Assembly: GCA_027972325.1 (NCBI GenBank)
Contig: JAPMOS010000104.1
Coordinates: 77,437-141,436, forward strand
DNA: 64,000 bases
Reading direction: 5' to 3'
Source of the DNA: Paratrimastix pyriformis
Taxonomy: Eukaryota > Preaxostyla > Paratrimastigidae
Translations under genes and position numbers: made by a program
Notes under the pieces: model-generated
Seen by the model: only the letters and a program-made list of their open reading frames with translations
What the model was told of the DNA's origin: nothing
Databases searched by the model: none
Shown here: positions 36,721 through 48,110 of the stretch, piece after piece
Numbering within the stretch: the first letter of the stretch is position 1
Layout of the letters: every line of letters begins with the position of its first letter

Positions 36721-38371
36721 CTCCCACCCACCTCCCTGCCTGATGAGGGGCACTGGGTTTGTTTGTTTCTGCTTTCCCCGCGAACTCTCGACAGCTGCAC
36801 GTCAACGTGTACCCACAGACAGTGAATGATGGTGGGCATTTTGTCTTCACGGCGCTGTCTTACTACGTGCTGCCTTGGCGTTACTGTTGCCTTTTCATCC
36901 ACACGATCTGATTGACAAGTCAGTTGGCCTGCCTCGTGGGAGAGGCAATGTGTGGCTGGGTTTCAAGCTTGTTAGATTCCCTTTGACAACAGTGTGGGGG
37001 GCCTTATCGGGGCCGTTTGCCCTTAAGTCACCACCCTTCATTCGTGTGTGGGTGCGTGTGTGATACTTCCCGGCTTACGCGGAGTCCCCCCTTCATTCAC
37101 CCTCATTCAACCTCGTCAGATGTGATTAGGTAATCATGGTGGGGTGAGTGAGGTGTGGTTATTCACCCAGGTACTTTGCTTGCAGCTTATGGGTTATGGG
37201 TTCATCCTGCTCGTTGTGCTCTTGTAGGACACCCAGCATGCACCTTCATAGCGGTGTGGGAGTTGTCTTCCCCTGGTCTGTTATGAATGGACAACAGCTC
37301 GAGGGACTTCATCGTGGTGCGGGGTGTTGTCTTTCACCACCGTTTTGTTGGCAACAGCCATGTGGCTTTATCGTGGTCGTGGTGGACACCATACCTCCTC
37401 CTCGTTCATATGGGGGGGTGGGGTTTTTCTTTCACTGCCGTCTGTTTTGATTTGACGACAGCTCATGTGATTTCATCGTGGTCGTTGTCCCGTGAACCAC
37501 CCCGATCACTCCACCACACACCTCCCTCTCGCGGGAGGGATATTGGTTGAGCACTCTGAAGTGGCGATCGATACGTCACCTTTTGTGCTCTCTCCCTTTG
37601 GGGTTTGGCTTTTGGTGGGGGCTTGTTCTTTTACAGAACTTGACGCCCACACGGCAGGGTGCCTCCACCTCTTCATCGGCGTCGGTCGGCGACTGGTGAC
37701 GAAGAGGCCGCGAGCACGGGGTCGGAGAACCCTCCTGGGATCTGCGAGGCAAGGTGCCTGTCGCGGCTCCGTCGTGCTCTGCGTTTTTCTCGACGCGTGC
37801 CTTTGGCCCGCGCCATGCCGGACAACGAGTCCTCTCGCTGTTTTGTCCGATCTTCTTGTTTTATGCGGGGAGTCCGACCCGTTGAGGGAAGGACTCCCTA
37901 AGAGAGGTGCCGGGTACGGGAAGACTCGGTACCTTCGGGGCCTTTGCAGGTTTCGCCCCTCCTTTTATTTGTGGCTTCTTCTCTCCCACCTGTTTTTTTG
38001 CTGACCGGTTACAGCGGTGCGTCGGGGTTTTCTCCAGCCTCCTCTTTCCCTGACTAGACGTGCACCCCCCGGGGCGGGTCGCGACCCGCTTGAGGAGATG
38101 TTTGGGGTTCGCATGGTTGATCATGAATCTCTCTTCGTCGTTTTCTTTGAAACCTTCGGGAGCTGTGACTCCCAGCTGGATTGTTTACTGCGTTGCGCGG
38201 TACTGACTCCCTTCCCACCTTACTCTGCGTCGGTGGCTGGCGTGTCGTCGTCCGAATGGGCTTATGCTTAAAGGACGAGTCGACTGCCGGCACTGACATG
38301 ACATGTCAAATTCTTTTGCTAAAATTTTTGGATGTCAGTGCCGTTTTGCGTGCTTGCTGTGCAAGTGTTCA
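36721..38371. other. GC-rich interval with weak tandem repeats, no supported gene
   Basis: Three degenerate copies of a roughly 100-bp unit with GACAACAGCTC and TTCATCGTGGT-like motifs lie at about 37255-37490. I see no convincing coding sequence. The interval lies between inverted copies of the motif at 36667-36714 and 38372-38418. Confidence 0.45.
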
Positions 38372-38426
38372 TTCTTTCTTGGTTTGGGTTTGTTTGGGGA
38401 AGAGATTACTCGGCTATCCCACCACT

Positions 38427-39029
38427 GCGCAGGCGGCGTCCGGCCTGGCCACCGCGACCGCTCCGCTACCATCCCAGGACCTCGACGACGACGGTGCCGC
38501 CCAGAGCGGGCCCGAGGGGACCGTCCCGCTGCCCCCCGCGCCCCCTGTGCCCACCCCGGCCCTGCAGATTCACTCTGCCGTCACCCCCCAGCCCCAGGAA
38601 GGCCTCGACCTCTACATCCGGCGCGTGGGAGGCCTCGCTGGGGGACTTTCTCGAGCAGCAGCGGGCCTTGCTCGTGGCCGCAGCTGCTGCCTCCGCGGCC
38701 TTGCCTCCCGCCCAGGAGGCCGGCCTTGCTGCCCGCGGTGCTGCTGGTGCCCCCCCGGGTGCCGGTGGTGCCGCCGCCGTGCCGGCCGCGGATGAGCCTG
38801 CTCCGCTCTCGTTTTTTCGGCCCGACCAGGCCACTGCAACCAACGTTCCGTCCAACCAAGTTCCAGCCGCCGCAGCCTTCCGGCGGCTCGCCCGGGCTGC
38901 TCCCGGTCCCTTTCCGGGGGAGGCCGACCCGCCCAGCGGCGACGATGATGCCGCCGGTGCCGAGGGCGAATTTGCGGACGAGGACGACGCTGCCGCCGCC
39001 GGCGACGAGGATGAGCTCCGGCACGCAGA
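38427..39029 (+). pseudogene. D2 gag fragment
   Basis: This 600-bp segment matches the reverse complement of D2 gag regions (for example 52205-52790 and 58430-59020), including the alanine/proline-rich part and the acidic DEDDAAAAGDEDEL stretch. It starts at GCGCAGG immediately after the inverted-repeat motif and ends at GGCACGCAG, after which E2-flank sequence begins. It is a truncated insertion in opposite orientation to the D2 copies further right. Confidence 0.85.
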
Positions 39030-39035
39030 GTAAGT

Positions 39036-39485
39036 AAAGGAGACCCCGTACATAAAACTTTCTATGATGGGAAGAGGTCATGGAGTGATGGTTATTAAGA
39101 AAAGTGCCATCATAAATGGGCTGACCTGCACCTGCCCATCATAAAAACTTCGTCATTTTATGAAAATCCTCGTCGGGATTTGTGACGTGAAATTTTCCAT
39201 CCACTGGTAGGCGTAGGGTGGGAAAAGGGAGAGTGAGACGTATGGGGATACATGAAATTGATTTCCTAACATGAATTCAATTTTATTTCCTTCATTTTAT
39301 GTCCTCTCCTTATGTTATTCATCTTCTGACTTCTTCTCTCTGTCTTCTAACGAATAGGATCCGAAGTTGGGGAGAAGACGCAGTCTTCACACTCAAACTT
39401 TGTTCTCGTCATATTCTGATCTCTCCTTTTTATTCTTTTTATTTCTTTCATCTTATGACGTAAAGTTCCAATTATTTAGAGAAAA
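39036..39485. other. Non-coding flank of E2
   Basis: AT content rises here. I see no gene. It contains an inverted pair around TATGATGGGA (about 39062) and GCCCATCATA (about 39135), and polypyrimidine-rich TTCTTCTCTCTGTCTTCT. No terminal repeat resembling that of E1 is visible, so the E2 end is not defined. Confidence 0.5.
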
Positions 39486-39491
39486 TAAGTT

Positions 39492-40080
39492 CTATCCCAT
39501 GTAAGTTAAATCTTCTGACTTATTTCCGACCATGTATTGTCCAGTGAAAGGGTTTCGATAGCCATGTGTGATGCCGATCTTTGGACCGTGAATCTTCATA
39601 TCACCTATGACCTTGCGGATCGCGCCAGGTAATTCGGCGACACCATCAACAATTTCGGCCCCTATTCCGTCACCGACCATCATCGTATCTTTTATTGGTC
39701 TTTTGTAATATTCACGTGGATGTGTTTTTTTTAATATTGCGTCAACCTGTGGTTTTAAGAAGCGAATATATCTATCTTCCGGAATATCTTCGACTGAACC
39801 ATCTGTTTTGACTAATTGAACAACCGAATTACCATCGTCGTCAATATAAGTCATAGGCTGGCCATTTAAAACGACATCGGAGAAATCGTAGTCTTTTAGA
39901 CTGCCCCCGGAGTGTCGCGCTTTCCTGATACCACGAGAAGGACCTTTCACAATTCGAAACACAGTTTTATTATATTTTGACCAACACGCCCTAAAGAACG
40001 ATTTTGTTTGGTATCTTTGTAAGTTCCAGACATAATGATTTTCTCTGCTTGAGCACCATTTTTAAAGTGATAATAGGCAT
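39492..40080 (-). pseudogene. E2 homologue of the conserved 159-aa protein, frameshifted
   Basis: ATG 40080 follows TATATTA. The first frame breaks within about 30 codons, and the main frame runs 39962-39492. It keeps GAQAEKII, IVKGP, KDYDFSDVVLNGQPM, DIPEDRYIRF, YYKRPIKDTMM, GIGAEIV and YRNPFTGQYMVGNK, aligning with E1 19864-20450 over its whole length. It is the last gene in the E2 minus-strand virion run. Confidence 0.75.
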
Positions 40081-40122
40081 TAATATATAATTATAGAAGA
40101 AAATAATTATATATTCGTATAT

Positions 40123-40267
40123 TTATCGCATTGTTAAGAAAGATGGTAAGGGAGTTCCCGGGAGCATGAGACCACGACCTAAACGTAATATTTTATGAAT
40201 TGTAGAGCGACGTTTTGTAGTTCCTGAAGTTTTATGGGTTTTTTCTTGTGAGTTTTTTACCAGGCAT
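40123..40267 (-). pseudogene. E2 homologue of the basic core-like protein, frameshifted
   Basis: The ATG at 40267 is preceded by ATTATATAGA. The N-terminal basic codons shift frame at an A6 run; the rest encodes THKTSG, KRRST, GLMLPGT and a final MR, matching the end of the E1 protein at 10738. Position next to the capsid gene is the same as in E1. Confidence 0.65.
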
Positions 40268-40317
40268 TCTATATAATATAATGATGAGAAAATATTTAAT
40301 TATTTTTAAATTTTATT

Positions 40318-41666
40318 TTAGTCCTTACCGAATTCTTCTGTTGCTGACCCAGTGCTACCATTGAATGTGGTCACACCATCAAAAGCAGCAAGCATCCAAA
40401 TAACATGTTGTGGTTGTTCTGGGGCACCCTCAGCAGCTGGTTTCAGAATTGTGTGAATATTGATTGCACATTCATGGTTATTTAATTCAGGAAGACCAGC
40501 ACAATTCTTTCGAACCTTAAATGCGAAAATTGGATACATTGTTTGGAAGTTTTCACGAGTGATAATCCCTCCGTGAACGACATCATTGAAGAACTTTGTG
40601 CATTTCATTAAATCGTGATAAACAAATGGGAAATCGCCATTTGCAATATTTAAATCATGAACTTCATTAGGAATTGTATTTTTATCACCGTCTTCAATGG
40701 ATATCCGTAGTAAACCGGGATCGACAAATTTGCAAGGGTCTGGATGAGCTGTTCCTGCAGTGATGTTGCTGAGGACTCCAATAGGTTGGAATGCAATCAA
40801 AACGTAGGCGGGAATAGATTTATATTTCACGAAATTGAAGGTATCATCAGCGGATAGCTTACGAGTTGTTCTGTGAATAGTGTATTTTGGATAGGCAATG
40901 CTGAATCCTGTTAAATTTTTTTGCTGATTTCTTCACCTAAAAGGTAGTGTGGAGTGACTTGTGGAAGAAGGATTTTCATTTGTGACACTTCGATATTGAT
41001 TTTATTATTATCAGTAATACCATTGCCGCAATAAAAGACTGAAGAATTAGGTGCCCGTTCAAATTGAATATTGACTGTAGTTCCTGGAAGATACGCTCCA
41101 TTGCCAGACAAAATAGGGATTCCAAGAGGAATCATGAAAGCCTTAGTGACAGATGTTCCTGCAATGAATGCGTGTCGAAGATCTTCCATAGAACCGTCAT
41201 CCTCAGCAAGATCTGGGTAAAGTCCCTGTATTCCAGAATTCATTAGGACATCTCTTGTTTTAGTCAAGATGTCAACCATATAGTTTGTCATACCGTAGTC
41301 TTGGATAATTGATTCAATTGTATTATTTATTTTTGTCGTGACTTTTCCGAAAATTCTTCGAATATCGGAGCAAATATTGATAGTGGCCTTTTCAGATGAA
41401 GTTGTGCAAGTAAATTTGAGGAAAAGGTAAATGATAGCGTCCTTCCATACAGCAAGAGCCCCTGATTTTGGATACACATAAGAAAATGATGCAGTAGTGC
41501 CAGAACCAGGAACCAAAGCATCTGTCGGATTACCTGAATCTTCTTTGATTTCTTTAACCTCGTATGATTTTGTTGAATTATCGTTGAGAATTGGTTGTGA
41601 AATTTGGTAGGAAAGATCTTGGAAGCCAGCACTTAGAATTGCGTTAGTAACTTGATCAGTAGACAT
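40318..41666 (-). pseudogene. E2 major capsid protein, frameshifted
   Basis: The N-terminal 251 codons run to 40911 and stop in an A7 run. The C-terminal part continues in another frame to 40318 (IAFQP, LMKCTKFF, YPIFAF, LPELN, final EEFGKD). One homopolymer indel explains the split. The whole aligns in layout with the E1 capsid protein (9259-10698) at low identity. AATATATATTA precedes the ATG. It would be a double jelly-roll shell protein. Confidence 0.82.
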
Positions 41667-41748
41667 TAATATATATTAGATTAACAAAAAATTTATTATA
41701 ATATTTCAAAACTATAATAAATAATTCAATTATACGTATGTTTCTATG

Positions 41749-42433
41749 TTAAAATTCTTTCAGCCCGCGTCCCCTAGTTCGACGCTTACGAGTCTTCTTC
41801 TTTCCATTCCCTACTTTTCTATGTCGGATCACGGCTTGACTGATAGGAATGAAACCATTGCCTGTTAATAACGTCGCTCTACCATTAGACACTGCCTCAA
41901 TGTCAGATTTGGCGCGATCTTGAGCTGCTCTGTTTGAGATTTGTTGTTGTTCTTGGTTATCTTCATGAGCTGAAATAAGTTGTTGTCTATTGATTTCTGA
42001 TTTTTGTTTTTCCTCGAGAGATTTTTGCTGTCGTTCAGCTTCACGTATTTCTTTATCTTTTGGGCGAGTTCACTGATTTTTTGAGAGCATCAGTTGTAAG
42101 AGCGGTTCCCTCTTGGAACAGATCATGAGGATCACCTTTTTCTTTTTGTATGACTCGTAAACTTTTTGCCGAAGTTCACGGCTTTTGGAATTACCTCTTT
42201 GCTGCAGCAATGATGGACTCACTACGAGGTTTGAACCAATTCCATACGTTCTTAAGGATGTCAGTGAACCCATTGCCTTGAATATACACAGGGTCGGTAA
42301 TTTGAATGCCATTATTCACAATGTCATATAATAATGGAGCAGGAACGCCGACTTTGCTATTAATTTGATTTGATATCAGAATTTCGCCGAGTGTAGGAGG
42401 ATTGTAAATCGTGCAATAGCGCAATCTATACAT
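41749..42433 (-). pseudogene. E2 homologue of the amphipathic internal protein, frameshifted
   Basis: ATG 42433 follows GTATATAGTT. The first 80 codons end soon after NVWNWFKPRSESIIAAAKR. Further frames carry a charged coiled coil and a basic C-terminus (KKKTRKRR) ending GLKEF at 41749. It corresponds to E1 8547-9197. At least two shifts are present. Confidence 0.68.
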
Positions 42434-42477
42434 AACTATATACTATTACACGAGAAAAATTTCGATTAATTAAGTTA

Positions 42478-42750
42478 TTATGGGAAAGATTGGACGATAC
42501 TTGAGTAAGTTTCTCTAGTTATAATTTCCATAGTGACCATCTTATTGAGGATAGATTTAAGTTTTTTTCGACTTTGGAGATCGTTGGGATTTTCCATAAC
42601 TTTTGCCTGAAGATCATCAGCTTCTTGTAATAATTCTGATTCGGAAGGTTCAGGTTGCTTTGGTTTTCTCCGTGCGAGAGTTTTATTGCGTCGTAACACA
42701 TCATCAGCAATTTTGAGACTTTGAGAAATAATGTTTTGATCAGATTCCAT
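42478..42750 (-). CDS. E2 homologue of the 120-aa virion-cluster protein (90 aa)
   Basis: Intact. It shares the basic middle and NPNDLQSRKKLKSIL with E1 8152-8514 and lacks most of the acidic N-terminus. Its ATG overlaps the TAA of the upstream penton gene by one base, and its promoter-like TATAATTATAGA lies inside the penton end. Confidence 0.72.
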   Translation of the reverse strand: MESDQNIISQSLKIADDVLRRNKTLARRKPKQPEPSESELLQEADDLQAKVMENPNDLQSRKKLKSILNKMVTMEIITRETYSSIVQSFP

Positions 42751-43562
42751 TATCTATAATTATAGATTTCGAAAATTATTTTTACAGAATTAAAAATGGC
42801 TTCAACAATTTCCAACTGTAACGTGATTGGTTCATTGAGATCAGATAATATATTATTATTATGATCAGTAAACTGGATTTGAATTTCTTGGATTAATTTA
42901 GAATTAAGACGACAATTAGTCAGATGAAGAGGTTCTATCGCCATTTGGTATCCAGGTGGGACATTCATTTGGAAAGTATAAAGTGTATTACTTTTATCAC
43001 CATTGAGATAGCTTGAACTTACCAAGTTTGTTTTAATAAATATTGCATCGACATCAGTGATATTGATTATGTGTTGCGATATAGTGGATGTATCATAAAT
43101 AGCGTGATCAAAACCGAGAATATCCGGGAAGTCAGATAAAGAAAAATCAACTTTCCATCCGTTTTTAATCCGTAACAAACAATGTAATGTGCTCATATTA
43201 GCTTCAAATTCGATGGGCATACTGACATCGCCAGTGACATTATTTGTGATCAGGTCACCTGATTTTTGGAATTGAGCGAAGAGGAAACTGTTTAAATTAT
43301 CAATATTATAAGCACCATCTGGAATGACAAAATTGGGATACCATTCAAATCCATTCCATACACGGAAGATTGTATTATTAGCGGAAGCTTTGATATTTTT
43401 GATGGTATTCCAGATGGTGCCTTTGACGAGACGAATTAGGTAATTTTTATTCGGGTTCAAATAGATGGGTTCAGTATATTGTATTCGAAAATCGCTATTC
43501 GTGCCAGACTTACCATTCAGAACTTCAGAATTAATGAATATTTGTAAACCATTAGCGGACAT
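42750..43562 (-). CDS. E2 minor capsid protein, penton-like
   Basis: About 270 residues beginning at MSANGLQIFINSE, with KSGTNSDFRIQY, WNTIKNIK and a C-terminal IQIQFTDHNNNILSDLNEPI strand. It aligns throughout with the E1 penton (7223). I chose the internal ATG 43562 because the frame's first codons already lie against the inserted module. The natural promoter was removed by the M1 insertion, whose arm starts 11 bp upstream. Confidence 0.8.
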   Translation of the reverse strand: MSANGLQIFINSEVLNGKSGTNSDFRIQYTEPIYLNPNKNYLIRLVKGTIWNTIKNIKASANNTIFRVWNGFEWYPNFVIPDGAYNIDNLNSFLFAQFQKSGDLITNNVTGDVSMPIEFEANMSTLHCLLRIKNGWKVDFSLSDFPDILGFDHAIYDTSTISQHIINITDVDAIFIKTNLVSSSYLNGDKSNTLYTFQMNVPPGYQMAIEPLHLTNCRLNSKLIQEIQIQFTDHNNNILSDLNEPITLQLEIVEAIFNSVKIIFEIYNYR

Positions 43563-43572
43563 TTCAATCACC

Positions 43573-44419
43573 TAGACTGCCGAAGACGGAGGCTGTCGGC
43601 TGCTATCCTGAGTCTTACGATGGATAGTGAGTCGACAGCCGAAGTCGAGGCAGGATAGGTGCTACCCTCCCTCTTGTCTGCTGTTTTTAATTTTTCTGCT
43701 TCTCCCTTGAGCGCTGGACCCACCCGCACCCATCCTGCTGCTACTGACGGGGTTTGTACGCCATTTCAACCGGCCGCCTCTGCCGCGACTCGTACGGAGA
43801 ACACCACTCCAAAACGAAGGCACTGTGCTGGTCCGGGGCGCCCCCTTAAGTACTGGAATTGGGCGGGAAATTTCAGATCTCATTTTTTCAACTTTTGCTC
43901 TGTTGTGATTTCGACATCCGTGCTTTTTTACCCTCTCTTGGGACCCCTTCCGGAGCCCAAATCGGGGTCACTTCACGGTTCGATCATGGACCGTTGGCCC
44001 GCAATTACCTTAACGGTTTTCGGAGATCGGAGATTTGCCGAATCTCGGGCCGTTAACCCCGAATCTCACCCCTTCCGATGCGTGTTAAATTTTTTCTTTT
44101 CGCCCGATGTTCTTGGCTCCCTTTGACCTCTCTCTCGGATTTTTGTTGTGATTTATGGACGCGTATTGGACACGCTGCCCGTCGTGACCATACGATTTTA
44201 ATTTTAGGATTGGTTTTTTTTCGGTCGAACCAACCCTATCGACCACCGGTCGACCCATGTCCATCCTGACCGGTTCTCCACCCAGGACACTTTTTTTGAG
44301 ATGTTTCCAAGTGCTTTCACCTGGGTTTGACTTGTGACTTTTCTGCATTGTGTGGTGTTTATCATGAAGAACAAGGAGATATAGCACCTATCCTGCCTCG
44401 ACTTCGGCTGTCGACTCAC
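43573..44419 (+). mobile_element. M1: non-autonomous module with A and B arms, inserted in E2
   Basis: Left side: arm A (reverse, 43573-43627) joined to arm B (43628-43659). Right side: inverted arm B (44388-44419). The 740-bp core begins GGTGCTACCCTCCC and ends GGAGATATAGCACC. From about 43813 to 44392 it matches the 5' end of the D2 elements (53117-53700, 59345-59925); the first 155 bp do not. It separates penton from fiber in E2. No target duplication is visible. It has no coding function. Confidence 0.75.
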
Positions 44420-45572
44420 TCCCGGCAGCAAGCGTTAGGGGTGGCGTATATGTTGTGGGAGTAGTCCCTGCTATGATATCACCATTTGAGTCTGTTGCGA
44501 GATAAGCTGAATTAATCAATGGAGTTCTGACACCATTTAGGAATTTCATTGTATTATAACATGTAATGATTCCTGAAGATCCATATTGGGAGATGCCATC
44601 AGTTGCTATGGCATTTGGGAATTTAAGGGGTCCAGTGGTAGAATAAATATTCGCAAATTTACCATCAGTCACACGTTGGATGTTGCCATTTGCATCACAA
44701 CCGAGCATACCAGTTTCGGAGATAGAATTAATCCGAACATTATGGAAAGAAAAGTCGACAGTCGTATCGATGTCATTATAATTAATTAACGCAGTTTTCA
44801 TTTCACCGGTAACAGGATTGATTTTGACCAATTTGGATATTGTTGGGTCGGCGATACCTGGAAGCCATATAGTATAAGCATGTAGAGACCCAACCATATC
44901 TCGAACTGCAACAGTTGACTCTGATACTGATTCAGTATAAATATGAGTTGTATCGCCACCTCCGGATGGGGCGTCAGTCAAACCGACAGTGCCATCTGTA
45001 GAACGATACAAATACCCAGTTGTGGTCCCGAAGCTATTTAATTTTAGTGTTGCAACATTGATAGCCGAATTGGTGGAGATATCATCACCAGTAATCAAAG
45101 ATGCTTCCACTTTCCCAGTATAATTTCCTTCAAATGAATGAGGTGTGACTTTGAGAGGAAGGCTCTTTGTAGTGTCGACATATCCAGGAAGAAATAATTC
45201 GGTTGAATGCACAGAACCATTCATATCACGAACAACGATAGATGATTCTGTGGGTTCTACCGCTTCGGCATATGAACTCGATGAAACACGTTTCCATGTG
45301 GCGATATTTGATGAAATATTGACGAGAACAAAACATGTATTTGAACTAGTATTAGTCCATAATGTGCATAAAGGATAATTTATATCAGGGGCACCAGGGT
45401 TACGTGTCATTGAAATGTATTGTGTAATCGCACTGGGATCGAATGTCAGTGTTAACGTTGATGTGGCTGTATCAAGACTCAATCCATTCCCAACATTCAT
45501 CACACCAGGTAACCCTCTTGGGCCTCTTAATGATTGTGCAGATTGTGAAGTTCCAAAATATGAAATTGACAT
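44420..45572 (-). pseudogene. E2 fiber protein, C-terminally truncated
   Basis: About 384 native residues: collagen-like GPRGLPG, TSTLTLTFDP, SMTRNPGAPDINYPLC, then the shaft. The frame runs into the inverted B arm of M1 after PPLTLAAG and stops at 44388. The chaperone is missing. Here N-terminal and distal parts are continuous, unlike in E1, which defines the E1 breakpoint. It is divergent from the ATPase across about 55 bp. TATATTATAATAT precedes the ATG. Confidence 0.85.
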
Positions 45573-45627
45573 ATTATAATATACCTACAGAAATTAATTT
45601 ATCAGCTTAATATATACTATTCATTTC

Positions 45628-46355
45628 ATGCAGGTCATTAATGCAAAACAATTCTTTCATAAAGATCAAAAACGTGACATCGATGATATTAATCCTCTCG
45701 CATTTCAGGGAACTTTTCGGGCTTGTCTTGTTGGTCCTTCAGGTTGCGGCAAAACAAATCTCCTGGCTAGTATGATCATCCAGCAAGATATTCTTTATGA
45801 TCGAGTTTATATTTATTCTAAACATTTGGACGATGAAGATGATGTCTATATGGATATCATTAAAATGTTACACAATGTGGAAGACATCATACGCAAACGA
45901 ACTGGCAAAAATCATTTCAAATGGTTTTCACTGGAAAACTCATCAACGACGTCATTCCAGTCCAAAACTTGGATCAACATTATCGCAATCTTGTGATCTT
46001 TGATGATATGATGAACGAAAAAAAACCACAGCAAAAAGAAATCATTGAATATTATACAAGTGGTCGACATGCGAATTGTAGTTGTGTATATTTGGCACAA
46101 TATTATTTTAAAATCCCCGTCGAAATTCGCGGAAATAGCAATTATTTTTGTATTTTTAAAATGTTAAAAAAGGATTCAAGAATTCTCAGTGAAATTACCG
46201 GCGACAAAACTAAAGATGAACTCCTTCTCATGTATCGTTCTGCAACGAAAGAACCTTTTAATTTCTTCTTAGTTGATCTCAAAACAAGTGATCCTCAATT
46301 AAAATATCGGAAAAACTTTGACGAATCTTGGGTTTCTGAAGACCATGAAATTTGA
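45628..46355 (+). pseudogene. E2 genome-packaging ATPase, frameshifted
   Basis: The N-terminal frame has Walker A GPSGCGKTN (residues 36-44) and VYIYSKH. After about 98 codons the frame shifts near 45920. The second frame holds Walker B-like LVIFDDMM and SGRHANCSCVYLAQYYF to 46355. It aligns with both E1 halves and shows their original order. FtsK/HerA-type packaging ATPase. ATATATACTATT lies upstream of the ATG. Confidence 0.87.
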
Positions 46356-46529
46356 AAAAAATGTCCAGATTTTTGGTGAAAATTTGAACCATTGTCCATT
46401 TTTTGAGTGAAAAATTGAACCATTTGTCACGATTTTCATTGAAATTCTGAACAAGATTTCATTTATTTTCTTATTTTTTGGGATTTCAGTCAAAAAATGA
46501 CATATAATGGTTGACATGATATAGCTACT

Positions 46530-46997
46530 TTTTGACAGGGTTATGTTCACCTCGATATGATTACATATTATGAAGTGTCATACTCTCTAGTTTAGAGGTG
46601 TTATTTTGATGTTTAGATCAATTCCGTGTAGTTACTGAGCTAGGTCAATATTTTAGTAATTTGATGAATTTTTCTAAGTTCCGCCAAATTCCTATAGGAA
46701 AATCGTATTTTTGGAATAACTCTGCAGAATTTTTAAATATTTATAAATGTTTATAACGTTTCATAAACTAGAGCACATTTATAGTAATTCTGGCGAAAAA
46801 GCTAAGGTTGTTAATCGTTAATGAATGTGCCTGTCAACATTAGATATCTTCATGTCAAAAATGTCAAACTTCAAAATCATGTTTTCTTGATGGAAACCCA
46901 TCAGATTATGTATAACTAAGCATTTTGATGAATCTGGTTGTGTGGGATTCATTTAATCTGTCAAAAAATAAAAATTTTCTGTTATACTATTATATAG
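46530..46997. other. Conserved non-coding block, E2 copy
   Basis: Reverse complement of the E1 block 13500-13930 in conserved order: CGGAATTGA segment (about 46620), CTATAGGAAAA (about 46693), TAAATGTTTATAACGTTTCA (from about 46744), CTAAGGTTG (46802), ATGTCAAA repeats (46850-46870) and the hairpin GATGG...CCATC (46889-46902). It ends in TATTATATAG at 46997, equivalent to the polymerase promoter, where arm A begins; the polymerase gene itself is absent. No frame in the block is conserved with E1. Confidence 0.8.
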
Positions 46998-47899
46998 CTA
47001 TCCATCGTAAGACTCAGGATAGCAGCCGACAGCCTCCGTCTTCGGCAGTCTAGTGAGTCGACAGCCGAAGTCGAGGCAGGATAGGTGCTATATCTCCTTG
47101 TTCTTCATGATAAACACCACACAATGCAGAAAAGTCACAAGTCAAACCCAGGTGAAAGCACTTGGAAACATCTCAAAAAAAGTGTCCTGGGTGGAGAACC
47201 GGTCAGGATGGACATGGGTCGACCGGTGGTCGATAGGGTTGGTTCGACCGAAAAAAAACCAATCCTAAAATTAAAATCGTATGGTCACGACGGGCAGCGT
47301 GTCCAATACGCGTCCATAAATCACAACAAAAATCCGAGAGAGAGGTCAAAGGGAGCCAAGAACATCGGGCGAAAAGAAAAAATTTAACACGCATCGGAAG
47401 GGGTGAGATTCGGGGTTAACGGCCCGAGATTCGGCAAATCTCCGATCTCCGAAAACCGTTAAGGTAATTGCGGGCCAACGGTCCATGATCGAACCGTGAA
47501 GTGACCCCGATTTGGGCTCCGGAAGGGGTCCCAAGAGAGGGTAAAAAGCACGGATGTCGAAATCACAACAGAGCAAAAGTTGAAAAAATCAGATCTGAAA
47601 TTTCCCGCCCAATTCCAGTACTTAAGGGGGCGCCCCGGACCAGCACAGTGCCTTCGTTTTGGAGTGGTGTTCTCCGTACGAGTCGCGGCAGAGGCGGCCG
47701 GTTGAAATGGCGTACAAACCCCGTCAGTAGCAGCAGGATGGGTGCGGGTGGGTCCAGCGCTCAAGGGAGAAGCAGAAAAATTAAAAACAGCAGACAAGAG
47801 GGAGGGTAGCACCTATCCTGCCTCGACTTCGGCTGTCGACTCACTATCCATCGTAAGACTCAGGATAGCAGCCGACAGCCTCCGTCTTCGGCAGTCTAG
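46998..47899 (-). mobile_element. M2: non-autonomous module, inverted relative to M1, with A/B arms on both sides
   Basis: Left: arm A (46998-47053) then arm B (47053-47083). Core 47081-47815 is the reverse complement of the M1 core. Right: inverted B (47813-47843) directly joined to A (47844-47899), which leads into the D2a element. The uninterrupted B-A joint here shows what the joint looks like without other DNA in it. Confidence 0.75.
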
Positions 47900-48110
47900 G
47901 TGCTATCACATGCAGAGAGAGAGTCGTGGGAGAAAAGCAAAAACAGAAAACCCACAGCAGCGCAGCATCTAGTCGGCTGGCCGCAGACAAAAAGGAATAA
48001 AATGAAAATTCCCAGAAAGGCATGCCAAAACCAGCATCTAGTCGGCCGGCGGCAGCAGGAGAAACACAGAAAACATAAAACAGACAAATGAGGCCCGGCG
48101 CGGCGGCAAC

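Noticed and set aside
33606-38371. Many plus-strand frames of 60-230 codons
   Set aside because: Low-complexity or repeat-derived, overlapping in several phases, no conserved motif or paired copy; consistent with chance in GC-rich DNA.
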